Notes: generated by a model not told the origin, from the letters alone. A stretch of DNA of 42,417 bases from Desulfovibrionaceae bacterium (GCA_017454105.1 JAFTDR010000054.1:1-42417), one strand, 5' to 3'; shown: positions 17,205 through 26,054, counted from the stretch's first letter. Made by a program: numbers and translations.

Positions 17205-19043
17205 CTAGGTCCAAAGGGGAATTAACACAACACCGGCTGAGACCGCGAGCTGGTAGATAATCTGGACAATGTCCTTGATCGCCTGGACGGCCTTTGAGTC
17301 GTACATCGGCATGACCATTAACTGATCGCCTGGGCTTATGCCAAGAGTTGCGACCTTGCCGATTTCACCGTTTGGCTTCATGACAAGCACAGTGCTTTTG
17401 TCTGCCCGGTCAGTAAAGCCGCCAGCATGCTCAACATAGTCTTTAAGCTTCATTGTCTCGTCATAGACAACGGCTTTCGGTATTGCGACCTCGCCGACAA
17501 TCTGGACGACATCGGATCTGTGCGGGATATAGATGATATCCCCATCTTCTAACACAGGATTTTTAAGAGCCCCCTGCCTTGAGACGACAACCACCCCGTC
17601 TGGCTCAACCAATTGTGCGCGTTTCACAAAATCCTGGACAAGGGAGGCCTCTTCAACCCGAATCTTTGCCTCGTCAACAGACTGCGAGCGGGCTGTTAGG
17701 ACACTTTTCTCTAAATTGCGTAAGGAATCATCGATTGCTTTTTTCTGCTGCAGGGCAACGCTTCGGCGTTTAATATACAAGGCCTTGCAGTCGGCGGTCT
17801 TTTCGTCAACGCCAATATAGTAGAGCAAATCTTTTAACGCGCAGCCGCGGCGCACGGCATAGCGTGAAGGGCCAGCGATTGCGCCCGCGCAGCCAATCAT
17901 AATGGTCGATCCCGGCCTATCCGCGTGGAATTCAACGATATCCTCGTCGTACACAGCGAACTTCTCGAAATCTTCGAGTGTCATATAGCTATTAAAGCGG
18001 GCTTTATTGCGCGTTCCAGAGACACTCACATGGGTTGCTCCAGGCTGCGGCTGAACCATGGTAAGCAAATTTTTACCTAGCTGCTTGCCTGCTTTCTTAA
18101 GCTCAAAGCGCGCCTGCTGGCGGACTAGACCCAAGGCCGCAATACCTGGCCCGCGTTTCCCAACAACAATGACATCGCCATCCTCAAGGGTAATGTCAGG
18201 GAGATTGCCGTTCACAAGGAAATCGTAGAGGTCGACAGTGGCTAAAGTCGCCCGGCCGCGTTTGACTGTAATTTTGCGGTAGCTTCCGGCCTCAGGCACA
18301 ATGCCGCCTGCTCTGTCAAGATAGTAGAGAACTGAGTCACCGGCCCCTCCGGCATAGTGGCCTGGACGGACAACATTGCCTGTGACAAAGACCGCGACAG
18401 GCTGGGTTGAGAGCAGATCCACATAGGCCTCAACATTTTGGGTGAAGACCTCTTTAATCTGCTGGTCGACTGCCGCCTGGAGGCCACCGTTTGTCACGCC
18501 TTCGACGCTTAACGGACCAACTTCTGGGATAAAGATATTCCCCTGCTGGTCGACCACAACGACCCCGTCAAAGGTCACAGCACCCCAGAGCCTGACCATA
18601 ATGCGATCGCCTGGCTGAATCTCGTAGCGGGCATTTGCCCCGCTCTGCCAGGTTCCAGCAAAATTGCCTAAGAAAAGATCGCTCCCATAGGGCAAGAGCC
18701 GCTCAATTCGCTCGTGCCCCCCTCCCCTCTGCGCCCAAGCAGGCGGGGCTTCAAGGGGCACTGAGAGCTTGCGCTCGCCAGGGAGAGCGGAGAGGCGGCC
18801 AGCTCCTCTCTGCGCCCGCGTCTGCATCATGATATCGTCGCGCGTCATAGGACGCGCTCTGTCCTTCACAGGATAGACGCCGTCTGGCGGCACGGTCTGC
18901 TGGGCGCGGACCGTGTTCTGCTGCTCCTGCTGCTCGAGAACGCCATGGCCAAGGGCGCCAAGCATTGCCTGGCGCTGAGCAGTACTTGCCGCATAGACTG
19001 TTGTTGTCATGCAAAGCAGAAAGACAAGAAACAGGAATCGCAT
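17205..19043 (-). CDS. kpsD: KpsD/Wza-type polysaccharide export protein
   Basis: 612 residues from the ATG at 19043. Longer in-frame starts exist, but this one gives a clean signal peptide (MRFLFLVFLLCMTTTVYA, cut before AST), sits one base after the kpsE stop (TAGCATG) and has GGGG upstream. There is no lipobox. A polysaccharide export domain begins at YEIQPGDRIMVRLWG and continues through GNIFIPEVGPLSVEG. SLBB-type segments follow (VAVFVTGNVVRPGHY..., later VVQIVGEVAIPKAVVYDE). The last ~25 residues are hydrophobic (IVQIIYQLAVSAGVVLIPLW). KpsD carries capsule polymer across the periplasm and outer membrane together with KpsE. Confidence 0.92.
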   Translation of the reverse strand: MRFLFLVFLLCMTTTVYAASTAQRQAMLGALGHGVLEQQEQQNTVRAQQTVPPDGVYPVKDRARPMTRDDIMMQTRAQRGAGRLSALPGERKLSVPLEAPPAWAQRGGGHERIERLLPYGSDLFLGNFAGTWQSGANARYEIQPGDRIMVRLWGAVTFDGVVVVDQQGNIFIPEVGPLSVEGVTNGGLQAAVDQQIKEVFTQNVEAYVDLLSTQPVAVFVTGNVVRPGHYAGGAGDSVLYYLDRAGGIVPEAGSYRKITVKRGRATLATVDLYDFLVNGNLPDITLEDGDVIVVGKRGPGIAALGLVRQQARFELKKAGKQLGKNLLTMVQPQPGATHVSVSGTRNKARFNSYMTLEDFEKFAVYDEDIVEFHADRPGSTIMIGCAGAIAGPSRYAVRRGCALKDLLYYIGVDEKTADCKALYIKRRSVALQQKKAIDDSLRNLEKSVLTARSQSVDEAKIRVEEASLVQDFVKRAQLVEPDGVVVVSRQGALKNPVLEDGDIIYIPHRSDVVQIVGEVAIPKAVVYDETMKLKDYVEHAGGFTDRADKSTVLVMKPNGEIGKVATLGISPGDQLMVMPMYDSKAVQAIKDIVQIIYQLAVSAGVVLIPLWT

Positions 19044-19044
19044 G

Positions 19045-21813
19045 CTAAAACCCCGCATGTTCACGCACGGCCGCAATAATTAGGGAGACAAGTCCCAGAA
19101 GCAGGAGTGCTGTGATCATATAGATGCACGTAAAAAGAAATGGTCTTGGATAGAGGGACTCATCCGCAAGTACCGGCCGCTCAAAGGCCTCAACATATTG
19201 TGTCTGCGCATCCGCCCTGACCCGTGCGGCTTCAAGAGACGACATAGCCGATGTCAATTGCTTCTGCGCAAATTCCTCTTCAAGTGCGAGTTTCTGGAAG
19301 CCCGCGAGCATATCGTTGACAGACTGGCCTTCAGCAAGGCTCCCCGCAAGGCGGGTCTTCTCGTCTGCGAGTTTTTTCTCAAGGACTTTTAAGCGGTTCT
19401 TAAGCTGCCGAACCCTTGGGCTTCCCTTATTCATAAAGGTCATGGCTTCTGAGAGTTCGGCGGCCGTTTTCGCAACTTCCCCCTCAAGCTTGTTCACAAG
19501 GCCGTAGAGACCGGAGGTTACAGCCGCAGGATCAAGAACAGCTGTGCTTTGCCTATAGGCGTGCAGGGCATCCCGCGCTTTCCGAATCCGCTCTTCAGCC
19601 CGAGTCACTTCGGCCAAAGCCTGACTCATGGCGTCGCGCCTTGCACGCGCATTCATCGCATTCACAAGCGCTTCACTCTCAGACAAAATCCCCTGACAGA
19701 CCGCTAGGGCCATATCCGGAGTAAAGGCTTTGACTTGGACCCCAAGAATCCCTGTGTCTGGGTCAAAGGAGGCCTCACAGGCCCACTGCCAGAAGTCTGC
19801 GATATCGTCCTTGCTCGCATCGCGGGCTAAACGGTACCAGATATCCCATTTTCGGTCAGAATAGTGATCTCGAAGCTTCAGTTTCTCATCGAGTTTTTCA
19901 AACATGTCTGGCGAGACAATATAGTCTGCGACAATGTAGGAGTCAGAGAGAGCCCCTTGGGAGAGATTAAAGAGCGCGCCTAGGCCCTCAAGATTGGGTG
20001 CCCCGGTTTGGCCACGGATTGCAAAGCGCGTCTCAGAAATATAGGACTGCGAGGCAAAGAAGAGGAGATAGAAAAAGATAAGGATTCCAGGCAAAATGAC
20101 GGTTGCAAATACTATCCGGCCAACGGGACTGCGCCGAAAGTCCCGTCCAAAGCGCCGCCACTCAATCCGTTCAGGAACTGGGACTGCGAAGTTTGAAACA
20201 GTGCCAACTTCCTGTTTGCGCACAGGAACTGGCGCTTTCTCTGGCACAAGGACATCTGGCGGCTCAGACAAAATCTCCTCAAAGGCCGCCACATCGACAG
20301 TGGGCACATGCAAAACATCAGGCACAGCAAATTCCTCAGGGATTTCGCCGTCCTCTGTTAAGCCGTTTGGCACTTCCCCCTCCCCTGTTCCGGCATAGAG
20401 GAAGAAATGTTCCAATGCGCTGATATGCTCGCTTTTGAGCATTCGCGCAACAGCCACTGCGTCCCACATCTGGCCATTATTGCGCAGGCCCTGATCGTTC
20501 ATGGCCTTGGCCTTGGCCGCAAGATAACTGACTGTGTCAAACTGATTTGAGGGATTTATGCCCTCAAGGGTTCCGTACTCCCTATAGTGGATCCAGGGAT
20601 CGAGTCTCGCTTTTTTAAATATGCGCAAGACTTCAGCCGCATAGAGCAGGAGATTTTTGCGTATCTGCTCTTGGCTTAAGCCCCCGCGCTCTTTTTTTTG
20701 GAAATCGAAGATCGCCTTATACTGCAGATAGCAGCCGACAGAGAAATAATCTCTGGGATTGCGCCGCTCACGCACAGGCTTCTGCCCTTTTGCGGGCTTG
20801 AGTTCCGCTATGTCCGCATCGGAAAGGATGGGCACGCGTTCATTCTCTGGCACAGCAAAGCAGGCTGGAATTTTGCCGTCAGGCGTTATGCCTTCAGCAA
20901 CTTCGCCTGGCCCCATCCCTGCGTGGCGTATACAGTGCTCTAACGGGGTTAATTGGTATTCCCGAAGAAAATCAAGAAGGCGGTCCATATCCCATGGACC
21001 GTCCTCCTGCAGAAGGCCTGCACTATTGATTGCCGCAACTTTCGCTTCAAGATATCTGCGGGCATCAAAATCATTTGAGGGATTAATGAGTTCATAGCCG
21101 CCAAAGCGTTTATAGTGCTGCCAGACATCCAACTTGGCCTCTGCTAAGCAGGCGCTAATTTGTGAGGCATAGCGGGGCAGATCACTGCGTATAGTCGCTT
21201 CTGACAGGCCGCCATTTTCTTTTTTTGTGTAGAAGGCTATGGCCTTAAAGCACAAATACTGTTTTCTATCCACAAAGGAGGCGGCAAAACGCGGGGATTT
21301 GCGGGATACTTCCAGTGCGGACGGCACCCTCTTTTCAAGGGGCACAGCAAAGCATGCTGGCAATGTCCCCTGGGCTGTGAGTCCTTCTGCAACTTCACCG
21401 ACTCCCTTGCCTGCGTAGCGAATGCAGTGTTCTAGAGGGGTAATTTTCTGATCTTTCAAGTAGGCCGCAAGGCGCGCGCGATCCCAAGGAACATCCGATC
21501 CCCCTTGCTCATTTAAGGCTTTTGCTTTCGCGTCAAGATAGAGCCCGGCATCAAAGTCATTTGAGGGATTAATAAGTTCATAGCCGCCGAATTGTTTATA
21601 ATGCTGCCAGGCATCGAGATTGCTTTTGGCAAATTTCTCCTCAATCTCTGTCGCGTATCGATAGAAGTCGCTCCGTATGGTCTCTTCCGCTATGCCGCCG
21701 TTTTCTTTCTGTGTGAAGTAGGCGAGAGCCTTAAAACAGCAATACTGTTTTGCGTCAAAAAAAGAAGAGCAAAAAAGGTCGGATTCGCGGGAGGGCGTAT
21801 TGGTCGCATTCAT
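19045..21813 (-). CDS. kpsE: KpsE-like co-polymerase with three N-terminal repeat domains
   Basis: 922 residues, against roughly 380 for standard KpsE. Residues ~560-922 are the normal protein: a membrane helix (~566-588), a periplasmic Wzz-like part (SYISETRFAIRG...), a long coiled coil (~715-870), FERPVLADESLYPRPF, and a second helix (~892-914). Ahead of it are three ~145-residue cytoplasmic units (17-158, 178-324, 355-498). Each carries K-x-Y/C-x-x-F/Y-KA, then W-x-HY-x-x-F/Y-G, then INPSN-x-FD-x-x-x-YL-x-AK, a Trp, LEH, and GEV-x-x-G-(L/I)-T. Related motif strings occur in secreted calcium-binding proteins of Desulfovibrio, as far as I remember. Part of the fused region may bind or sense cytoplasmic capsule enzymes; that is inference. 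Confidence 0.88.
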   Translation of the reverse strand: MNATNTPSRESDLFCSSFFDAKQYCCFKALAYFTQKENGGIAEETIRSDFYRYATEIEEKFAKSNLDAWQHYKQFGGYELINPSNDFDAGLYLDAKAKALNEQGGSDVPWDRARLAAYLKDQKITPLEHCIRYAGKGVGEVAEGLTAQGTLPACFAVPLEKRVPSALEVSRKSPRFAASFVDRKQYLCFKAIAFYTKKENGGLSEATIRSDLPRYASQISACLAEAKLDVWQHYKRFGGYELINPSNDFDARRYLEAKVAAINSAGLLQEDGPWDMDRLLDFLREYQLTPLEHCIRHAGMGPGEVAEGITPDGKIPACFAVPENERVPILSDADIAELKPAKGQKPVRERRNPRDYFSVGCYLQYKAIFDFQKKERGGLSQEQIRKNLLLYAAEVLRIFKKARLDPWIHYREYGTLEGINPSNQFDTVSYLAAKAKAMNDQGLRNNGQMWDAVAVARMLKSEHISALEHFFLYAGTGEGEVPNGLTEDGEIPEEFAVPDVLHVPTVDVAAFEEILSEPPDVLVPEKAPVPVRKQEVGTVSNFAVPVPERIEWRRFGRDFRRSPVGRIVFATVILPGILIFFYLLFFASQSYISETRFAIRGQTGAPNLEGLGALFNLSQGALSDSYIVADYIVSPDMFEKLDEKLKLRDHYSDRKWDIWYRLARDASKDDIADFWQWACEASFDPDTGILGVQVKAFTPDMALAVCQGILSESEALVNAMNARARRDAMSQALAEVTRAEERIRKARDALHAYRQSTAVLDPAAVTSGLYGLVNKLEGEVAKTAAELSEAMTFMNKGSPRVRQLKNRLKVLEKKLADEKTRLAGSLAEGQSVNDMLAGFQKLALEEEFAQKQLTSAMSSLEAARVRADAQTQYVEAFERPVLADESLYPRPFLFTCIYMITALLLLGLVSLIIAAVREHAGF

Positions 21814-21816
21814 GGT

Positions 21817-22167
21817 CTATAGAGCTCCATCCCCCAGGATATCCGGCGCAAGCACCCAGCCCTGTTTTGGATCCTGGCAGGCCGCAATTTTTGTGCGCGA
21901 CCCTCCCTGCATCCGCCCCTCGCGACAGGGTATGCCAAGTGCTGAGAGATAGCCCGCTCCGGCAACAACTGTCAGGGATCCAAACCGCGAACCGTGGAAG
22001 GTGGCCGCAGCCCCTTCCGCAGCATTGCCCAGAAACTCGGCTATGCGCAATTCAAGCGTGTCTCTCTTCGCGACACTTGCCTCGACCTGCGGTTCGGCTG
22101 CCTTTTTTGCGCAGGAAACAAGAAAGAGAGTACACAAGAAAACAAGAAGAACAAAGGTTTTGGACAT
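21817..22167 (-). CDS. small lipoprotein, first gene of the capsule export operon
   Basis: 116 residues with a type II signal peptide: MSKTFVLLVFLCTLFLVSC, with the lipobox LVSC at residues 16-19 and lysines directly after the Cys. The mature part is small and contains GSLTVVAGAGYLSALGIPC and DPKQGWVLAPDIL; I do not recognise a domain. A second Cys pair (IPCREG, IAACQD) may form a disulfide. Its stop is 3 bp before the kpsE start, so it is co-translated with kpsE and kpsD and probably works at the outer membrane or periplasm during capsule export. Confidence 0.8.
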   Translation of the reverse strand: MSKTFVLLVFLCTLFLVSCAKKAAEPQVEASVAKRDTLELRIAEFLGNAAEGAAATFHGSRFGSLTVVAGAGYLSALGIPCREGRMQGGSRTKIAACQDPKQGWVLAPDILGDGAL

Positions 22168-22206
22168 ATGTATTCCCGAAAAAAAAAAAGATCAAAGAAA
22201 AAAATA

Positions 22207-22235
22207 GCTATACATGAAAGCCCATAAAAACGCAA
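22207..22235 (-). promoter_or_regulatory. candidate promoter of the capsule export operon
   Basis: On the minus strand TTGCGT (22230-22235), 17 bp, then TATAGC (22207-22212), 40 bp before the lipoprotein ATG. The untranslated leader contains two T-rich runs. It is divergent from the reductase promoter. Confidence 0.5.
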
Positions 22236-22254
22236 AGCGGAGAAAGCGGCCCCC

Positions 22255-22282
22255 TTGCCTTGCATAGGATCTTTGGTACACT
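22255..22282 (+). promoter_or_regulatory. candidate promoter of the CoA-disulfide reductase gene
   Basis: TTGCCT (22255-22260), a 16-bp spacer and TACACT (22277-22282), 35 bp before the ATG. Confidence 0.45.
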
Positions 22283-22317
22283 TTGGTCCAAACCCGAAAA
22301 AAACCTATGGAGGTGCT

Positions 22318-24039
22318 ATGGCAGAGAAAGTCGTCGTCATAGGCGGTGTCGCCTTAGGTCCAAAAGCGGCCTGCCGCTGTCTTAGGCTCAAGCCAGACTG
22401 CGATCTCACCTTAGTTGATGAGAACAATTTTATCTCCTATGGAGGCTGCGGTCTGCCCTATTATGTTTCAGGCGAAATTCAGGCACTCGATGCCCTGCGC
22501 TCAACAAACTACCAGGTTGTCCGCGATCCCGATTTCTTTGCCCGCATGAAGGGCTTTACTGTGAAAAACAATACCCGGGCCCTATCCATTGACCGTGCGG
22601 CAAAGCGCGTCCATGTCAAAAACCTTGCAACCGGCGCAGAAGACGATCTCCCCTACGATTCTCTAGTTCTTGCAACCGGCGCCTCCCCGCGTATCCCCCC
22701 AATTCCAGGCCACGATCTCGCAAATATCTTTACTCTGACAAAGCTTGAAGATGCTGATCGCATCCGCAAGCTCTGTGAGCAGGGAAGCATTCAGGAGGCC
22801 GTCATTGTCGGCGGCGGGTTTATCGGCCTTGAAAGCGCGGTCGCTCTTGCCGACATGTGGGGCATCTCTGTCACAGTGCTTGAGATGGATCGTCACCTTA
22901 TGGGGAGCGTGCTTCCTGAGACCTTGGGACGGATGGCCGCGACAGATCTTGCCCGCCACAATGTCACAGTCTACACAAGCGAGAAGACCGTTGCCTTCCA
23001 AGGGGACAAGGGCACTGTCACACATGTTGTGACAGACAAACGCACGCTGCGAGCCCAGCTTGTCATTATAGCCGCAGGCTTTATCCCAAACACTCAGATC
23101 GCCAAAGACGCAGGGTTAGCGACAATCGGCAATGGCGCAGTCATTGTGGATGAGCATCTGCGGACAAGTGATCCGTCTATCTATGCCGGCGGCGACTGTG
23201 CTTCCATAAAGAATATTATCACAGGCAAACAGGGCTATCTCCCCTTAGGCAGCATGAGCAATCGGCAGGGCCGAGTCATTGGCACAAACCTCGCAGGGGG
23301 CGATGCGACGTTCCCAGGCTTTGTTGGGACATGGGCTGTCAAGCTTTTTGATCTCTCAATAGCCGCAACAGGTCTCACGATTGACCGAGCCCGCGCAGAG
23401 GGTTTTGACGCAATCAGTGTGACCGTTGAGCAGCTTGACCGGGCGCATTTCTATCCTGAAAAAGACATGATGGCCTTAGAGATAGTTGTTGAGAAAAAGA
23501 CACGGCGCGTCTTGGGTCTTCAGGGAGCAAGTGTCAATGCAGCCGGCATCAAAGCGCGCATTGATGCGGTCTCAACTGCCCTTCAGTACGCAAAGCCCAC
23601 AATCGACGATATCTCAAACCTCGAAGTCGCCTACGCCCCGCCCTTCGCAGCCGCCATGGACATTGTCAATGTTGCTGGCAATGTTGCTGACAATGTCATT
23701 GAAGGCCGGTTTACGGCAATCGATGGCCTAGCCTTCGCAAAGCTCTGGGAGGAGCGCGAGACAAACCATGTCTTCTTTATTGACGCCCGTCCAGGCCGGG
23801 CGGGTGTGCCCATTCAGGAAAAGCATCCCGAGTGGCATGCCATACCACTTGAGGACATCGAAAATCGCCTAGGCGAACTTCCAAGGGATCGGGACATCGC
23901 CATTGTCTGCAACACGGGCCTCCGTTCCTTTGAAACGCTGCTTATCTTAAAGAAACACGGCATAACCAATGTCAAAAACGCAATGGGTGGCATGCAGGCT
24001 CTCCGCCAGATGGGCGTAACCGGCGCAATCGAAGACTAA
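22318..24039 (+). CDS. CoA-disulfide / polysulfide reductase with C-terminal rhodanese domain
   Basis: 573 residues from the ATG at 22318, chosen because GGAGGT lies 4 bp before it; an upstream frame extension has no such site. N-terminal FAD-binding fold: VVVIGGVALGPKAACRCLR, then SYGGCGLPYYVSGE with the single redox Cys typical of CoA-disulfide reductases. NAD(P)H-binding loop: AVIVGGGFIGLESAVALADM. FAD-binding end: SIYAGGDCASI. The reductase dimerisation part follows. Residues ~470-573 are a rhodanese domain with its active Cys in IVCNTGLRS. Such fusions reduce CoA disulfide, CoA-persulfide or polysulfide with NAD(P)H and handle sulfane sulfur, which fits an anaerobe in sulfide-rich surroundings. 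It is transcribed alone, with a strong terminator. Confidence 0.92.
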   Translation: MAEKVVVIGGVALGPKAACRCLRLKPDCDLTLVDENNFISYGGCGLPYYVSGEIQALDALRSTNYQVVRDPDFFARMKGFTVKNNTRALSIDRAAKRVHVKNLATGAEDDLPYDSLVLATGASPRIPPIPGHDLANIFTLTKLEDADRIRKLCEQGSIQEAVIVGGGFIGLESAVALADMWGISVTVLEMDRHLMGSVLPETLGRMAATDLARHNVTVYTSEKTVAFQGDKGTVTHVVTDKRTLRAQLVIIAAGFIPNTQIAKDAGLATIGNGAVIVDEHLRTSDPSIYAGGDCASIKNIITGKQGYLPLGSMSNRQGRVIGTNLAGGDATFPGFVGTWAVKLFDLSIAATGLTIDRARAEGFDAISVTVEQLDRAHFYPEKDMMALEIVVEKKTRRVLGLQGASVNAAGIKARIDAVSTALQYAKPTIDDISNLEVAYAPPFAAAMDIVNVAGNVADNVIEGRFTAIDGLAFAKLWEERETNHVFFIDARPGRAGVPIQEKHPEWHAIPLEDIENRLGELPRDRDIAIVCNTGLRSFETLLILKKHGITNVKNAMGGMQALRQMGVTGAIED

Positions 24040-24080
24040 GAAACGGCGCATGGCTCGAAATGCCATGCGCCGTTTCTTAG
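24036..24080 (+). terminator. intrinsic terminator overlapping the reductase stop codon
   Basis: Perfect 19-bp stem (24036-24054 with 24062-24080) around TCGAAAT. It contains a GGCGCATGGC core with an AAGAAA/TTTCTT base. The left arm includes the stop codon of the reductase. Confidence 0.85.
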
Positions 24081-24127
24081 TGGTATACTCGCACGTATCT
24101 GCTCACGGGGTACGGTGGAAACGCGCC

Positions 24128-24220
24128 TATACTCGACCGCACAGTGATTTTCCGCAGAAGGCTTAAAGTTACACTCTGACATCGTCCACCTAGGGGAAAA
24201 TCTTTATGAGGCTCGGTATA
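24128..24220 (+). repeat. R1 dispersed repeat, copy 2
   Basis: 93 bp, nearly identical to 4571-4662: it starts TATACTCGACCGCACAGTG, has the core CTCTGACATCGTCCACCTAG and ends GGCTCGGTATA. Confidence 0.85.
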
Positions 24221-24270
24221 CTCTTAAGGACGGGAGAAGCGAACTGTGCTTACGCTGCTACGGTTTGAAA

Positions 24271-24663
24271 GATTGGTTCTTCGTTGGGTTTCGTGGGTGA
24301 CTCGACTGTACGCTGCGAAGTTTTCGGAATCCTCGCGTATCACGCGGATTTGGCCTCCGTGCGCGGCGTGCCCGATGGACCTTGGTGCGCCTTCGAAAGT
24401 CGTTTCATTGTGAGATCTGCTGAACGTAATCCAAGTCCTATGAGCCAGCAAAAGCCCATCGTCCGAAGGACTAGAGCCTTTTGACCTTCGCGAGATCGGC
24501 GGACAGTCAAGGGCACGTAGCGGCGATGCGGCGCAGGTTTCGCGTAAGCAATTTTTTCTGCTGAAGCACCGAGGCGCAACAAAGGTGAGATGCCCAAGAG
24601 AGAGCGGAGCCGACTGGGAATGCCCCTCTCTGCCTGTAGCTTTTTTTACCCACGAAACCAATC
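24271..24663. repeat. ~393-bp block bounded by inverted repeats, content unknown
   Basis: The left end GATTGGTT...GTTTCGTGGGT (24271-24298) is matched inversely by ACCCACGAAACCAATC at 24648-24663; the left arm has 12 extra bases. No convincing ORF, tmRNA or RNase P signature was found inside. A closing stem of this kind suits either a miniature mobile element or a folded RNA. Confidence 0.45.
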
Positions 24664-24811
24664 GAAGATCCTAAAAAAGCGTACTCGCACTCAAACTTTG
24701 GCAAGCGTGCGTTACGCCAATGCTCTGATTCTTTGACAGTGTGCGCCCCCTACGATAGGAAAGGATGTTCCGGCAAAACAATCTATGGTCAAACCGCCTT
24801 CGGAGTACAGC

Positions 24812-25780
24812 ATGAGCGAACCATCAGAAGAAAAAAAAGCGTGTCCCTTGTCATCTGTGCCGCCAGAGGTCTGGCAGGCAGTGCTTGAAACCCTCCGTCC
24901 TAAGCCTTTCCCCAAAAGGCATCCCATTCTTACCCTCATTCTCATTGGTATCCTGATTTTTGTCGTCATAGCGATCGTTACGCCCTCACAGAAAAGTAAC
25001 GAGGGAGAACCGGAGATTAGCGACGACAGTTTAGCGCTCATCCGCATCAAGGGTGTCATCCTTGACACGCAGGAACAGCTCAAATGGATTCGGACACTTG
25101 AACAGAACGCAAAAATCAAAGGAGTTCTTTTGCGCGTCGATTCCCCTGGAGGCGGCGCCTCGGCCTCTCAGGAACTCTACGCGGCTTTGAAGCGTCTTGC
25201 AGAAAAAAAGCCGCTTGCGGTCAGTATGGGCTCTGTTGCCGCTTCAGGTGGCCTTATGGTCTCAATGGCAGGAAAAAAGATCTTTGCCAATGCCTCAACC
25301 ATCACGGGATCCATCGGTGTGCGCATGGATATCCCGCAGGTGAAAGAACTGCTTGATAAAGTGGGCGTCCACCAGGAAACCCTTGTCACAGGCCCCTATA
25401 AGGACGCTGGCTCATCCCTTCGTCCCCTCTCAGACGAGGACAGGCGCTATCTATTAGGCATCCTCACAGACCTCCATACGCAATTTGTCGAGATAATCGC
25501 AGGCGCGAGAGGAATGCCTGAGGAACAGGTCAAAAATCTTGCGACTGGTCGGGTCTACACAGGACGAGAGGCGAAGGGGCTCGGTCTTGTGGATGAGCTT
25601 GGCGGGCAGGAGGATGCCCACGATTGGCTTGCCAAGGAGACCGGGGTTTCACGTGAAAAAAAACTTATCACAAAACCCAAGCGCTTCACCTGGTATGAGG
25701 AACTCCTGACCTCGGAACTTTTTGGGCATCTTTTCGAGGCCATCTCCCCAAGTCCGCATATTGCGCGCTACCAGTGGTAG
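24812..25780 (+). CDS. sppA: SppA-type signal peptide peptidase, short form
   Basis: 322 residues from the ATG at 24812, which has GGAG 6 bp before it; an upstream ATG at 24785 has no such site. One membrane helix (~40-58, HPILTLILIGILIFVVIAIV) anchors a periplasmic S49 peptidase domain. Visible motifs are IKGVLLRVDSPGGGASAS, GSVAASGGLMVSMAG with the nucleophile Ser, ITGSIGV, and VTGPYKDAGSSLRPLS with the general-base Lys. YTGREAKGLGLVDELGG follows. This is the single-domain form that assembles into rings and degrades signal peptides left in the membrane. R1 repeats in opposite orientation lie on both sides. The one 10 bp after the stop may act as its terminator. Confidence 0.92.
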   Translation: MSEPSEEKKACPLSSVPPEVWQAVLETLRPKPFPKRHPILTLILIGILIFVVIAIVTPSQKSNEGEPEISDDSLALIRIKGVILDTQEQLKWIRTLEQNAKIKGVLLRVDSPGGGASASQELYAALKRLAEKKPLAVSMGSVAASGGLMVSMAGKKIFANASTITGSIGVRMDIPQVKELLDKVGVHQETLVTGPYKDAGSSLRPLSDEDRRYLLGILTDLHTQFVEIIAGARGMPEEQVKNLATGRVYTGREAKGLGLVDELGGQEDAHDWLAKETGVSREKKLITKPKRFTWYEELLTSELFGHLFEAISPSPHIARYQW

Positions 25781-25789
25781 ATTGACGCT

Positions 25790-25882
25790 TATACTTAGCC
25801 TCATAACGATTTACCCATAGGTGGACGATGTCAGAGTGTAGCTCTAAGCGTTCTGCGGAAAATCAATGTGCGGTCGAGTATA
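25790..25882 (-). repeat. R1 dispersed repeat, copy 3 (inverse)
   Basis: 93 bp, the inverse complement of the copies at 4571 and 24128. It starts TATACTTAGCCTCATAACG and ends GTGCGGTCGAGTATA, 10 bp after the sppA stop. Confidence 0.85.
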
Positions 25883-26054
25883 GTTGCGAAGAGAGTCGGG
25901 GCACAGGGATTTTTCCCACAGCCAATTGATGTGCCTGGATATTCTGTTTTTTGAACAGAGTCTCTCGGCGGAATTGTACAGTCATTCTGGCGAGCCCGAA
26001 CAAATGCTCTGGCAAGATTGTTCAGGAGCTATGGTCAGAATATGCAGGGTGAAG
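25883..26054. other. intergenic, nothing recognised
   Basis: No gene or family repeat is seen in this stretch between R1 and the R2/R3 array. Confidence 0.4.

Noticed and set aside
24271..24663. tmRNA or RNase P RNA
   Set aside because: No tag-peptide reading frame ending in an ALAA-type tail, no tRNA-like T-arm and no RNase P core motifs were found.
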